Source: RGIG5612 sp963589005 (lineage in GTDB: Bacteria; Bacillota; Clostridia; Lachnospirales; Lachnospiraceae). Taken from it: a DNA stretch of 30,522 nt. The stretch is from NCBI GenBank assembly GCA_963589005.1, contig CAVAJR010000029.1:1-30522 (forward strand), written 5' to 3'. How positions within the stretch are numbered: the first letter of the stretch is position 1; each line of letters starts with the position of its first letter. Of the stretch, positions 8,692 to 17,598 are shown one piece after another. The notes beneath the pieces were generated by a model that had not been told where the DNA came from, ran no database searches, and saw nothing but the letters and a program-made list of their open reading frames with translations. Both the position numbers and the translations under genes were made by a program.

Positions 8692-8720
8692 ATTATACAA
8701 CCAGCATTATCTGTTGTCGA
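8692..8720 (-). promoter_or_regulatory. Promoter of the liv operon
   Basis: On the minus strand TCGACA (8715-8720) and TATAAT (8692-8697) are separated by exactly 17 bp. The leader to livJ is about 95 nt. Confidence 0.7.
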
Positions 8721-8770
8721 ATACTTTTTTCTCTTTGTTGTGTTTTTTTCTGTACATCGGATCCTTCATG

Positions 8771-11404
8771 TTATTTTCGCACAAAAACCTTTCTTACAAT
8801 GTCTACCGGAATTATTAAAATTGCCAAAATCATTGATACTATCAAGGCTTTTGCACTGAGCATGGTAGTGCCGAATACCACTCCGCCCAACTCTATTACC
8901 AGTGTCTGCAATACAAAAACTCCACTCATAACCAGGATGAATTTCTTGTTTTCTCCTATATGTTCAAACAGATTATACCTTTCCGATCTGGTATTCAGAC
9001 TGTTAAATATGATCGAATAAATAAAGAATGCAAACATAAATGTTCTCTTATATAATTCCGAGTCTGCACAATCGGCCGGCGTAACAAAGCTTGTTATACC
9101 TGCCATATTTTCAAGGATCATTACAGAACCCAACGTAATAAACAGAGCACTCACGCCGATGGCTGATTTGATATAAGTAGTAAGGATATTATCCGTTCTT
9201 TTGGCCGGCTGTTCCTTCATATATCGGTCAAGGATAGGCTCACTGCCATATGCCATTGCTGCAAGCGTATCCATGATAAGATTGATCCATAATATCTGGA
9301 CAATCGTAAATGGTTCTGCCCAGCCTAATATCGGCGCAATAATATTCATTAATAATGTACTCACATTAACAGTAAGCTGGAATATCAGGAATTTGCCTAC
9401 TGACCTTGCCATCGTTCGGCTGTTAAGTATACAGTCCTTGATAGATGTAAGGCTGTTATTAAGAATAACAACGTCTCCTGCCTCCTGCGCTACAGCCGTT
9501 CCGTCGCCCATTGCAAATCCCACATCAGCCTGTTTAAGTGCCGGTGCATCATTTACGCCATCTCCTGTCATGCCGCAGACATTGTCCAGCTGCTGAGATA
9601 AAAGCACCAGTCTCTTCTTATCTAAAGGCTTAGCTCTGCTTACTACCCGGAGATTAGGAAGCTTGCTCTTAAGTTCTTCATCTGACATCTGCTCTAATTG
9701 TTCGTGGGTAAGTACAACATCTGTCTCTTCGTTTTGTACGATTCCTGCCTCCTTGGCGATGGCTACTGCCGTCTCCTCTGCGTCACCTGTAACCATTACC
9801 ACCTGGATTCCGGCAGTATTAAGGATCTGTACCGTTTCTACAGCATCTGTACGCACATTATCGCGAAGGCACAGGATTGCCAGAAGTATCGTCTTGTCAC
9901 CTTCGAGCCGCGCAACTGACAGAAGCTTCATTGTCCTTTTGGCCTGGGCATGCATTTGCTCCTCCACTACTGCTCTGTCTGCCTCTGCAAAGGTTCTCTC
10001 CTGTCCGTCTGCAAGTTTGTAATGAGTTATTTTATTTATTATATTCTCTGTTGCGCCCTTCCAGTAGATCGTTCCATCCTTAAGGATTGCTGTTGCGCAT
10101 TTCTTTTCTGAGTCAAATCCGCTTACCTCTAATACCTTGTCATGATTATTTTTCGATTCATCATATCCATGGCTTAATGCATATGTAAGCAATGCCCGGT
10201 CCATGTTATTGCTGCCTATCGCCTTGCCGTCAGAAACCTTAGCCAGGTTATTGATCGTAATCGCTTCAATAAAGTCCGGATCAGAGATATTATCAACAAT
10301 CTCTCCTGCACCAGTTATGAACTCTACTAAGGACAGATTGCCTTGTGTGATCGTTCCTGTTTTATCACTGAACAGGACATTCATATATGCTGAATCGGAA
10401 AATGCCGCCTTATGACTTACCAGAATATTCTTCTTGTACATAGATTCTGTGTTCATGGACTGAACAAGGCTGTTCATCATAGGAAGACCTTCCGGTACTG
10501 CCATTATGATTATAGAAGCCATCAGCATTACAGCCTCCGCAATCAGAAGAAGCACCGATGCTGTTGTGATCATTTCCTCAGATCTTGCAAGCGATAAGAG
10601 AACATGCAAAATACCCGCAATAGCTGCTGCCGATATTCCCAGCTTGCCAATTCCCGCTGCAACGACTTCCAGCTTGAGACTGGAGGTGTCCTTACGCTCC
10701 TCCTCGCCTTCATCGCTTGTAAGTGCCTTGTTGATCTTGCCCAGTTCGGACTCGTCGCCGATGACAGTTGCGATCATATATGCCTCACCGGAGGTAACTA
10801 CAGAGCCCATGAATACCTTGAACTCTGAGGCATAGTCTGTAGACTCAGCTTCCTGCATGGTGTCTGCCGCCTTCTTATCCTCGTCCCTGGATTCACCATT
10901 TAATGCAGCCTGAGATACCTTGATATGTCCGTCTATCAGAAGACCATCCGCAGGTACCTTGTCTCCTGCCTGAATCAGGATCGTATCTCCCTTTACGATC
11001 TCGCTTGTAAGGATATTAACTAATTTGCCATTTCGTATTACCTTGGCAAATGTCTTATTATATTCTTCCTGCAAGGCCTCGCTCCTGGAGGTATTTCTGT
11101 ATTCTGACAGCGTGCTGAATCCCGTTGCCAATGCAACAGCCAATACTATGCTAAGTATTTCGATAGCATCATTATCTCCCGCAAGTGCCGGAACAAACAT
11201 TCCGAGAATTGCCAAAATTATCTTAAGAACCAGTGCTATGCACAAAACCTTGATCCAAATATCGCCAAATGAACCTATAAACATCGACCATAATGATGCC
11301 GTCTCCCTCTTAGCCAGCTCATTTGTTCCATATTTATTTTTGCTGTCATTTACCTGGGAATCTGATAATCCCTGAAGTAATTCTTCCTTATTTATATCAG
11401 TCAT
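8771..11404 (-). CDS. Calcium-translocating P-type ATPase (PMCA type)
   Basis: This 877-residue cation pump has the N-terminal cation-ATPase domain, the actuator motif NGES (TGES in most relatives), the TM4 ion-site segment VPEGLP, the phosphorylation motif SDKTGTIT near residue 350, the hinge TGDGVNDAPALKQADVGFAM near 640, and the TM6 segment WINLIMDTLAA with the conserved Asn and Asp. About ten membrane segments and full length are present. It exports Ca(II), possibly with Mn(II), from the cytoplasm using ATP. The segment after PEGLP (MMNSLVQSM) differs from the common LAVTLALA and marks a divergent clade. It stands alone, divergent from the FUSC-HAD gene. Confidence 0.92.
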   Translation of the reverse strand: MTDINKEELLQGLSDSQVNDSKNKYGTNELAKRETASLWSMFIGSFGDIWIKVLCIALVLKIILAILGMFVPALAGDNDAIEILSIVLAVALATGFSTLSEYRNTSRSEALQEEYNKTFAKVIRNGKLVNILTSEIVKGDTILIQAGDKVPADGLLIDGHIKVSQAALNGESRDEDKKAADTMQEAESTDYASEFKVFMGSVVTSGEAYMIATVIGDESELGKINKALTSDEGEEERKDTSSLKLEVVAAGIGKLGISAAAIAGILHVLLSLARSEEMITTASVLLLIAEAVMLMASIIIMAVPEGLPMMNSLVQSMNTESMYKKNILVSHKAAFSDSAYMNVLFSDKTGTITQGNLSLVEFITGAGEIVDNISDPDFIEAITINNLAKVSDGKAIGSNNMDRALLTYALSHGYDESKNNHDKVLEVSGFDSEKKCATAILKDGTIYWKGATENIINKITHYKLADGQERTFAEADRAVVEEQMHAQAKRTMKLLSVARLEGDKTILLAILCLRDNVRTDAVETVQILNTAGIQVVMVTGDAEETAVAIAKEAGIVQNEETDVVLTHEQLEQMSDEELKSKLPNLRVVSRAKPLDKKRLVLLSQQLDNVCGMTGDGVNDAPALKQADVGFAMGDGTAVAQEAGDVVILNNSLTSIKDCILNSRTMARSVGKFLIFQLTVNVSTLLMNIIAPILGWAEPFTIVQILWINLIMDTLAAMAYGSEPILDRYMKEQPAKRTDNILTTYIKSAIGVSALFITLGSVMILENMAGITSFVTPADCADSELYKRTFMFAFFIYSIIFNSLNTRSERYNLFEHIGENKKFILVMSGVFVLQTLVIELGGVVFGTTMLSAKALIVSMILAILIIPVDIVRKVFVRK

Positions 11405-11439
11405 TTTCCTGTTATCCCTCTCCTATATATAATTACCCC

Positions 11440-11467
11440 TGCTGAAACGACACATAAAATTTCAGCA
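11440..11467 (-). promoter_or_regulatory. Leader hairpin of the calcium ATPase gene
   Basis: TGCTGAAA (11440-11447) and TTTCAGCA (11460-11467) form a perfect 8-bp stem with a 12-nt loop, about 35 nt before the ATPase start codon. No T-tract follows. A regulatory role is possible but untested. Confidence 0.4.
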
Positions 11468-11508
11468 TTTGTTACAAGCCCCTTATATATTCTTTATGAA
11501 TTGTTGTT

Positions 11509-11537
11509 ACTCTAATGATAATTATGATTTTTGTCAA
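11509..11537 (-). promoter_or_regulatory. Promoter of the calcium ATPase gene
   Basis: A consensus TTGACA (minus strand, 11532-11537) is followed after 17 bp by TAGAGT (11509-11514). The leader is about 100 nt. Confidence 0.5.
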
Positions 11538-11597
11538 CAGCAAAACATTATACCTGACTCCGGTACACGCACATTCCCTTCAGACATACTATTCATG

Positions 11598-11626
11598 TTG
11601 ATTTCTCACAGTCAGAACCTTATACT
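11598..11626 (+). promoter_or_regulatory. Promoter of the FUSC-HAD fusion gene
   Basis: TTGATT (11598-11603), a 17-bp spacer and TATACT (11621-11626) precede the gene by about 40 bp. Confidence 0.55.
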
Positions 11627-11668
11627 TTCATTTGATATATGAACACACATTATATAGGAAGTTTTACA

Positions 11669-13000
11669 ATGAACCTGATGTCTGAAATAAAAAAATTAGA
11701 ATTCCCGCCTATCGGACTGCGTATTATAAAGTCAGCCATAGGTGTTTTCTTATGTTTCCTTATCAATATGCTCCGGGGCGGAGAAGGTATTGTATTTTAT
11801 TCTCAGTTGGCTGTTCTGTGGTGCATGCAGGATTATATTTCTGAAACCAGGGCCAAGGCAAAACAAAGAACCATCGGCACGGCAATCGGCGCCGTGTCCG
11901 GTTTGATCGTGCTGATATTGCTAAAAGCCATTTATTCCGTCATAGATATTCATATTGCTGAAGAAGCACAAGGAACTGCCGAGAATTTTGCCAACGCGAT
12001 CCTGATCTCCCTGTTCATAATACTCACTCTCTATACAACGGTAGTAATCGGCAAGAAACAGGCCTCCTACTTCTCCTGCGTTGTTTTCCTGAGTATTGTT
12101 GTTAATCATTTGGGCGATGCTAATCCGTATTTATTTGTATGGAATAGATTTTTAGATACCATGATCGGCATTATTCTGGGCGTTATCGTCAACAGCTTTT
12201 CCCTGCCGAGGCGCAAAAACCGCAATATTTTATTTGTTTCCGGCGTTGATGATACCTTGCTCAACCACCGTGATAACTTGTCAGGATTTGAAAAGGTGGA
12301 ACTTAACCGCATGATTGAAGACGGAGCCAAATTCACAGTTTCAACTATGAGAACCCCTGCCGCCATCAGTGAATCCATCGGAGACATTCATCTGAATCTC
12401 CCTGTTATAGTCATGGATGGTGCCGCCCTATATGATTTTAAGGACCGAAGATATAGGAAGGTCTACGTTATTGAACCCGAAAACAGCAGAAAAATTGCGT
12501 CATTTCTTGATAAGAGGCAGGTTCCTTATTTTGCAAATGTAATCCTGCAGGACCTTCTTATCATCTATTATCAGCAAACAAATCTGGAGATTTATAACCA
12601 ACTGATAGCTAAACTCAGAAAATCGCCTTACAGAAATTATGTTCAGCGTCCTCTGACAGATGGCGAGTCAGTAGTTTATTTCATGCTGCTGAATAAAACG
12701 GAAGTTATTGAAAAAATTTACCGACAGATGCAAGGTTCGGACTTTCCTTCAGATATGAAGATCCTTAAGTATCCGTCCAGAGACTACCCGGGATATTCTT
12801 ATATTAAGATTTATAACAAGCATGCAACGAGAGAACATATGCTCGAACACCTTATCAAAGAAGTAAACTGCGATAAAGTCGTCACCATAGGCACAGTTCC
12901 CGGCAAAACGGATTATGTTGTAGAACCCGGCGATTCTAACAGAGTAGTCAGATTAATTAAGTCTGTTTATGAACCATTTTGGTGGAAGAAAGTGCCGTAA
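11669..13000 (+). CDS. Aromatic acid exporter-like (FUSC) membrane protein fused to a degenerate HAD domain
   Basis: The N-terminal part (about 1-185) holds several membrane segments and the ArAE/FUSC-like stretch ETRAKAKQRTIGTAIGAVSG. The C-terminal part (about 190-443) follows a Cof-type HAD fold: the RNILFVSGVDDTLL strand, the FTVSTMRTPAA region and VIVMDGAALYD. The usual catalytic motif DxDGT reads GVDDT, so the nucleophile Asp is Gly. The late acidic GDxxND motif reads GTVPGK. The domain is therefore unlikely to be a phosphatase and may bind a ligand or regulate the channel. An ATG 30 nt upstream is open, but TAGGAAG precedes the ATG at 11669 by 7 nt, so I use that. The substrate is unknown. 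Confidence 0.85.
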   Translation: MNLMSEIKKLEFPPIGLRIIKSAIGVFLCFLINMLRGGEGIVFYSQLAVLWCMQDYISETRAKAKQRTIGTAIGAVSGLIVLILLKAIYSVIDIHIAEEAQGTAENFANAILISLFIILTLYTTVVIGKKQASYFSCVVFLSIVVNHLGDANPYLFVWNRFLDTMIGIILGVIVNSFSLPRRKNRNILFVSGVDDTLLNHRDNLSGFEKVELNRMIEDGAKFTVSTMRTPAAISESIGDIHLNLPVIVMDGAALYDFKDRRYRKVYVIEPENSRKIASFLDKRQVPYFANVILQDLLIIYYQQTNLEIYNQLIAKLRKSPYRNYVQRPLTDGESVVYFMLLNKTEVIEKIYRQMQGSDFPSDMKILKYPSRDYPGYSYIKIYNKHATREHMLEHLIKEVNCDKVVTIGTVPGKTDYVVEPGDSNRVVRLIKSVYEPFWWKKVP

Positions 13001-13076
13001 ATCCTTAAATTTGTGCTTACATTATCGAAAAATTCGTAGTAGTATAAACCTTGGAAATTTAATACGGAAATGAAAT

Positions 13077-13142
13077 AACGACATTAAATATCGGCATGGC
13101 TGTTGTCTGATGGCCATCCACGGATAGTTAATGTCGTTTTTT
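13077..13142 (+). terminator. Very long intrinsic terminator between FUSC-HAD and DUF2798 genes
   Basis: AACGACATTAA (13077-13087) pairs perfectly with TTAATGTCGTT (13128-13138). A second stem, TATC/GATA, and an apical ATGGC/GCCAT stem (13096-13100 with 13113-13117) lie inside. Six T end it (13137-13142). It stops the upstream transcript and lies only 30 nt before the next start codon, so it could also attenuate that gene. Confidence 0.8.
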
Positions 13143-13171
13143 ATTGCCTTGCATATGGAAAGGAAAATTTT

Positions 13172-13639
13172 ATGCCAAAAACAAAATTTCAAAGTGTTAT
13201 TTTTACCGCCATTATGGCTTTTTGTATGGTTTACTGCATGACAGTCTATACCATCACGCTCAAATATGGATCACTCCAATATCAGATATTTTTCACGGCA
13301 ATTAAAGAGATGTGGCTGGAGTATATCGTTGTATTCTGTCTGATTTTTTTCCTGATAACAAACACAGCGAAAAAATTGGCATTCAGGATCATCAAACCAG
13401 ACAGCACACAGCCAATATTTGTAATTCTGGCGATCCAATGCTTTACGGTATGCCAGATCGTTCCTGTTATAACATTGTTTGCAACACTGGTACATAATGG
13501 AATTTCTGCCGATTGGTTTTGTCAGTGGATAGAACTGGCTGTCGTATGTTTTCCAATGGCGCTGTGTTTACAGGTCTTTTTTGTGGGGCCTTTAGTACGC
13601 CTGATCTTCAGAAGTATATTTAAAAGTCAGATAAAATAA
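13172..13639 (+). CDS. DUF2798-family membrane protein
   Basis: The 155-residue product has four hydrophobic segments (about 8-28, 47-65, 81-105 and 120-145) and the DUF2798 look: MPKTKFQSVIFTAIMAFCMV at the start, an AIKEMWLEY loop and a repeat-like second half ending in a PLVRLIF helix. The family is of unknown function. The start at 13172 has AAGGAAA upstream; an earlier in-frame ATG at 13103 lies inside the terminator hairpin and is unlikely. It converges on the ECF gene. Confidence 0.8.
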   Translation: MPKTKFQSVIFTAIMAFCMVYCMTVYTITLKYGSLQYQIFFTAIKEMWLEYIVVFCLIFFLITNTAKKLAFRIIKPDSTQPIFVILAIQCFTVCQIVPVITLFATLVHNGISADWFCQWIELAVVCFPMALCLQVFFVGPLVRLIFRSIFKSQIK

Positions 13640-13699
13640 AGTAGGAGAACAGCCACCTGAAGTTTCAGAATATATGGTCAAGTGATTACATAGATCCAA

Positions 13700-13738
13700 T
13701 AAGCGCTCAATAACATATATTAGTTTATTGAGCGCTTA
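13700..13738. terminator. Symmetric terminator between convergent genes
   Basis: AAGCGCTCAATAA (13701-13713) and TTATTGAGCGCTT (13725-13737) are perfect inverted repeats, extended by one T/A pair, with an 11-nt loop. It lies between two converging genes and can serve both strands, although the T-tracts are weak. Confidence 0.65.
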
Positions 13739-13752
13739 ATTCATCGTTATAT

Positions 13753-14331
13753 TTATTTTTTCAGTCCAAACCTTCTGGCTGCTTTATTTAACTGACCTAC
13801 AACTGCCAAAACTATTACTGCAGCCACACCGATCTGCACCAGGTTGCCGGGAATAGATGTCACCGGTGCGACCCAGTTACCATAGATAATGCCCTCTGCA
13901 ATATAGTATCCGACGATCTTAATGGCACAGGCTGCGGCAATCGCGATCACATACCACTTGAATTTCTGATGGCTGACTTTTTCTGTTATAAGACCTACAA
14001 CGAAGCCCATGATCCCAACTATCACAAACGTAAACGGAGCCCACAATGTCCAGCCTGACAGAAGATCAAACAAACCCATGCCGACGCCTCCTGCAATAGC
14101 GCCCGTCTTCTTGCCAAATACAATAGCCGCAATAAACAGCGGCACATTGCCGAAATGCACGAGCCCTCCGTTGGCTGTAATCGGCAGCCTGATATTGATA
14201 AATGCCGTAAAAACATATGTCAGCGCTACAAATAGTGCTGTAATTGTAAGAAACTGAATAGATTCTGATTTCTTAGTACCATTTGCTCCGGATTTTGTAT
14301 CTGCATGTACATTTGCGTTAATATTTTCCAT
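13753..14331 (-). CDS. ECF transporter substrate-binding (S) component
   Basis: This 192-residue membrane protein has five to six hydrophobic segments and the ECF S-component pattern: a flexible N-terminus, then TALFVALTYVFTAFINIRLP, GLVHFGNVPLFIAAIVFG, and a GAIAGGVGMGLFDLLSG segment. It captures a vitamin or precursor and works with a shared EcfAA'T module encoded elsewhere. The ligand cannot be read; riboflavin, HMP or related families are all possible. The start at 14331 has AAAGGAG; an earlier in-frame ATG adds 41 unrelated residues covering the promoter. Confidence 0.85.
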   Translation of the reverse strand: MENINANVHADTKSGANGTKKSESIQFLTITALFVALTYVFTAFINIRLPITANGGLVHFGNVPLFIAAIVFGKKTGAIAGGVGMGLFDLLSGWTLWAPFTFVIVGIMGFVVGLITEKVSHQKFKWYVIAIAAACAIKIVGYYIAEGIIYGNWVAPVTSIPGNLVQIGVAAVIVLAVVGQLNKAARRFGLKK

Positions 14332-14424
14332 TTTCTGCACTCCTTTTTTCAAGGCTGAGCCAAATATCTTCAAGCAATTTGACTGACCTGTTTTATTGAT
14401 GTGCAGAAGAATACTGCAGTTCTG

Positions 14425-14454
14425 ATTATAATAAAATAACCAGTTGCAGAGCAA
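14425..14454 (-). promoter_or_regulatory. Promoter of the ECF S-component gene
   Basis: TTGCTC (minus strand, 14449-14454), an 18-bp spacer and TATAAT (14425-14430) give a leader of about 90 nt. I looked for a vitamin riboswitch in that leader and did not recognise one. Confidence 0.5.
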
Positions 14455-14481
14455 AGTATATAACCAGATTGCTTTGTTTTC

Positions 14482-15492
14482 TTATAAGAGTCTGATTCCG
14501 GCCTTCTCACAAGACTTCATCGTCTCAGCATCCCATACACTCGACTGAACCTCGCCGATATGAGCGCAGCCCATCAGCAGCATGCATAACCTTGACTGTC
14601 CGATGCCTCCGCCGATAGTAAGAGGGAGCTCATCATTCAGAAGCATCTTATGAAACGGCATGTCTCTTCTGTCATCACAGCCTGCTATTGTCAGCTGTCT
14701 GTCCAGAGACTCGCTGTCAACGCGGATACCCATAGAGGAGATCTCCAGTGCACTTTCAAGCACCTTATGCCAGAACATAATATCGCAGTTTAACTCCCAG
14801 TCATCATAATCAGGAGCTCTGCCGTCATGAGGCTTGCCAGACTTAAGTGCGCCGCCGATCTTCATAATGCAGGCTGTCGGATGCTCCTTAACATAAGCGC
14901 TCTCCCTGGCATGGCTGTCAAGCTCCGGATACATGTCCTCAAGCTCCTGAGTTGTTACAAATGATACTTCTCTTGTCAACTCAACGCCCAATTGAGGATA
15001 GTACACCTTAACCCTGTCAGCTGTATTGCATATAGCCTCCACTATTAATGAAACTACCAGCTTAAGGAATTCAATATTTCGATTTTCCTTTAGGATAACC
15101 TTCTCCCAATCCCACTGATCAACATATATCGAATGGTAATTATCCAGATCTTCATCCCTTCTGATAGCGTTCATATCTGTATAGAGGCCATTTCCTACCT
15201 TAAAGTCATACCTCTTAAGTGCAAATCTCTTCCACTTAGCCAATGAATGGACTACCTGCGCTTCTGCTCCGCCCAATGCCGGTATGTCAAATGACACCGG
15301 CCGTTCTACACCATTCAGATTGTCATTAAGTCCTGATGACTCCATAACAAACAGCGGTGCAGAAACTCTCTTAATATTAAGAGCCTTCGACAGCTCCTTC
15401 TGAAAAGTATCCTTAATATATACTATCGCACGTTGTGTATCATACTCATCTAACGGCGACACATATCCTTCCGGAATATATACTTTACTCAT
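14482..15492 (-). CDS. asnA: Aspartate-ammonia ligase (asparagine synthetase A)
   Basis: The 336-residue enzyme makes Asn from Asp, ammonia and ATP with release of AMP. It is a class II aminoacyl-tRNA-synthetase-like fold. Family segments seen include FKVGNGLYTDMNAIRRDE, SIYVDQWDWEK, GRAPDYDDWELNCDIMFWH, and LPLTIGGGIGQSRLCMLLM near the C-terminus. Length is normal. The start follows AGGAG (about 8 nt). Its own promoter lies about 110 bp upstream. A small ACTGC/GCAGT hairpin (15516-15529) with five T after it lies just before the ribosome site and could act as a weak attenuator; I found no T-box motif. Confidence 0.96.
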   Translation of the reverse strand: MSKVYIPEGYVSPLDEYDTQRAIVYIKDTFQKELSKALNIKRVSAPLFVMESSGLNDNLNGVERPVSFDIPALGGAEAQVVHSLAKWKRFALKRYDFKVGNGLYTDMNAIRRDEDLDNYHSIYVDQWDWEKVILKENRNIEFLKLVVSLIVEAICNTADRVKVYYPQLGVELTREVSFVTTQELEDMYPELDSHARESAYVKEHPTACIMKIGGALKSGKPHDGRAPDYDDWELNCDIMFWHKVLESALEISSMGIRVDSESLDRQLTIAGCDDRRDMPFHKMLLNDELPLTIGGGIGQSRLCMLLMGCAHIGEVQSSVWDAETMKSCEKAGIRLL

Positions 15493-15597
15493 ACCTTACT
15501 CCTATAAAAATCCCGACTGCTCATGCAGTTTTACATAAAAATGGACTGCCCCGGCATCTGCACGCCTCAGGCAATCCTACCGATACTCACGCAAAAT

Positions 15598-15626
15598 ATT
15601 CTAGCGAATAGGCAGTTATTTGTAAA
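15598..15626 (-). promoter_or_regulatory. Promoter of asnA
   Basis: TTTACA (minus strand, 15621-15626), a 17-bp spacer and TAGAAT (15598-15603) match the sigma-A pattern. Confidence 0.6.
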
Positions 15627-15655
15627 TAGCGAATGCATAGGCGAATATGGCAAGA

Positions 15656-15673
15656 GAGCCGCATGCGCGGCTC
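15656..15673 (-). terminator. Hairpin after the ABC exporter operon
   Basis: GAGCCGC (15656-15662) and GCGGCTC (15667-15673) form a GC-rich perfect stem with loop ATGC, about 25 bp past the stop of the second exporter gene. The following minus-strand sequence (TCTTGCC) is only moderately T-rich. Confidence 0.55.
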
Positions 15674-15696
15674 CCCTAAAATCTGCTGTTTTCTGC

Positions 15697-17598
15697 TTAC
15701 TCCAACTCAAATGCTCCCGTATACAGCTGGTAATATGTACCCTTTTGCCTGATCAGCTCATCGTGGCTGCCCCGTTCAATGATGTGGCCCTTATCAAGCA
15801 CGATTATTACATCCGAGTTCTTGACTGTTGAGAGTCTGTGTGCAATCACAAATACAGTTCTTCCCTCCATCAATTTGTCCATACCGTCCTGAACCAGAGC
15901 CTCTGTATGAGTATCGATAGAAGATGTCGCCTCGTCAAGTATCATAACAGGCGGATCCGCAACTGCAGCTCGTGCAATAGACAGCAGCTGTCTCTGACCT
16001 TGTGACAGGCCGCTTCCGTCACCGCCGATAATCGTATTATATCCCTCCGGCAGCATATTGATGAATCCGTCGGCATTGGCCAGTTTAGCTGCTGCAATGC
16101 GTTGCTCATCCGTCGCCTTAGGATTGCCATAGCGGATATTTTCCATAACAGTATCTGTAAACAGATTTACATCCTGAAGCACGATACCCAGGCTCCTACG
16201 CAGGTCGGCCTTCCTGATCTTGTTGATATTTATTCCGTCATATCTTATCTTGCCGTCTGCAATATCATAGAATCTGTTTATCAGGTTCGTTATGGTCGTC
16301 TTGCCTGCGCCCGTTGCTCCGACAAATGCAATCTTCTGTCCCGGCTGTGCGTCAATCGTTATATCATGAAGGATCATCTTCTCCTGCGTATAGCCGAAGT
16401 CTACATGGTCAAATACTATATGCCCCTCCAGTTTCGTATATGTAACCGTACCGTCACTGTGAGGATGTCTCCATGCCCAGAGATTATTCTTCTCGCTGCA
16501 TTCTGTAAGAACACCATTTTCTTCCTTTGCATTTACAAGTGTTACATATCCGTCATCCACCTCATCACTTTCATCCATAAAGGCAAATATTCTCGATGCA
16601 CCGGCAAGTGCGATTATTATTGAGTTAAACTGGTTCGATATCTGCGAGATCGGGCTTGTAAAGCTTCTCGACAATGTAAGGAAGGACGCGATCATTCCGA
16701 GAGTAAGAACATTTGCCCCCGACAGACAGATGTTTGTAACTCCGGAGATCGCCAATGCCGCTCCGACTATCGCAATGATCACATACTGAAGTGATCCCAG
16801 TGCATTCATCATAGGCATGATTGAGTTGGCCATGCCGCCAGCCTTGCCGGCATTTTCCGCCCAGGCTGCATTGCGTTCAGCGAGCCCCTCTTTATTCTCA
16901 GGCTCGTGGCAGAATACCTTGATGACCTTCTGACCATTTACCATCTCCTCTACATATCCGTTAAGGGCTGCGAGGCTGGTCTGCTGATGCACAGAATACA
17001 CGCCGATCCTGCCTGTTGTTTTCTTAATAAACCACATGATAAAGGATATGATAACCAGTACAACAATTGTAAGCCACACGCTTATGCTCAGCATGCATAC
17101 AAATACCGCTACGATCGTAAATACCGATGATAATAACTGGGCAAATGACTGGGCGATCATCTGACGGAGTGTATCCGTATCATTAGTATATAAACTCATA
17201 ATGTCGCCGTGTGTATGGGTATCGAAATATCTTATCGGAAGATGCTGCATCTTATTAAACATATCATCTCGGATGTTCTTCAGCGTACCCTGTGCCACCG
17301 TTACCATCTGCCTGTTATAGAGCCATGTAGCGGCCGTTCCTATAAGATATATTACCGCAATGTTTATTATCGCCTTGATAAGTCCCGTGAAGTTAGGATC
17401 CGCCTCTCCCAAGAGCGGTGTAATATATCCGTCGATCAATGTCTGCAGGAACATAGAAGATGCGGCACTTGCGACCGCACTTATCAAAATGCAGACAATA
17501 ACAAATATCATTGTTCCCTTATATTTTTTCATATAGCTAAGAAGACGTTTTACCGTCTTAATATCTATCTTAAGCTCCGGCCTGTTCTTCTCATTCAT
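15697..17598 (-). CDS. ABC exporter half-transporter, catalytically complete subunit
   Basis: The 633-residue protein has a six-helix membrane domain (about 20-330) and an ATPase domain with Walker A GATGAGKTT, signature LSQGQ (noncanonical), Walker B MILDEATSSID with catalytic Glu, and H-loop AHRLST. About 65 residues rich in Glu and Asp lie between the two domains (DESDEVDDGYVTLV and onward), longer than usual. The start at 17598 follows GGGAGG and overlaps the end of the upstream exporter gene by 8 nt, so the two are translationally coupled. With its partner it forms a heterodimeric multidrug or lipid exporter; the substrate is unknown. Confidence 0.92.
   Translation of the reverse strand: MNEKNRPELKIDIKTVKRLLSYMKKYKGTMIFVIVCILISAVASAASSMFLQTLIDGYITPLLGEADPNFTGLIKAIINIAVIYLIGTAATWLYNRQMVTVAQGTLKNIRDDMFNKMQHLPIRYFDTHTHGDIMSLYTNDTDTLRQMIAQSFAQLLSSVFTIVAVFVCMLSISVWLTIVVLVIISFIMWFIKKTTGRIGVYSVHQQTSLAALNGYVEEMVNGQKVIKVFCHEPENKEGLAERNAAWAENAGKAGGMANSIMPMMNALGSLQYVIIAIVGAALAISGVTNICLSGANVLTLGMIASFLTLSRSFTSPISQISNQFNSIIIALAGASRIFAFMDESDEVDDGYVTLVNAKEENGVLTECSEKNNLWAWRHPHSDGTVTYTKLEGHIVFDHVDFGYTQEKMILHDITIDAQPGQKIAFVGATGAGKTTITNLINRFYDIADGKIRYDGININKIRKADLRRSLGIVLQDVNLFTDTVMENIRYGNPKATDEQRIAAAKLANADGFINMLPEGYNTIIGGDGSGLSQGQRQLLSIARAAVADPPVMILDEATSSIDTHTEALVQDGMDKLMEGRTVFVIAHRLSTVKNSDVIIVLDKGHIIERGSHDELIRQKGTYYQLYTGAFELE

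Noticed and set aside
14332..14481. Vitamin riboswitch before the ECF S-component gene
   Set aside because: The leader is about 90 nt and shows no pattern I recognise.
15493..15696. Asn T-box leader before asnA
   Set aside because: I looked for the conserved T-box sequence on the minus strand and did not find it; the gap is mostly promoter and a terminator.
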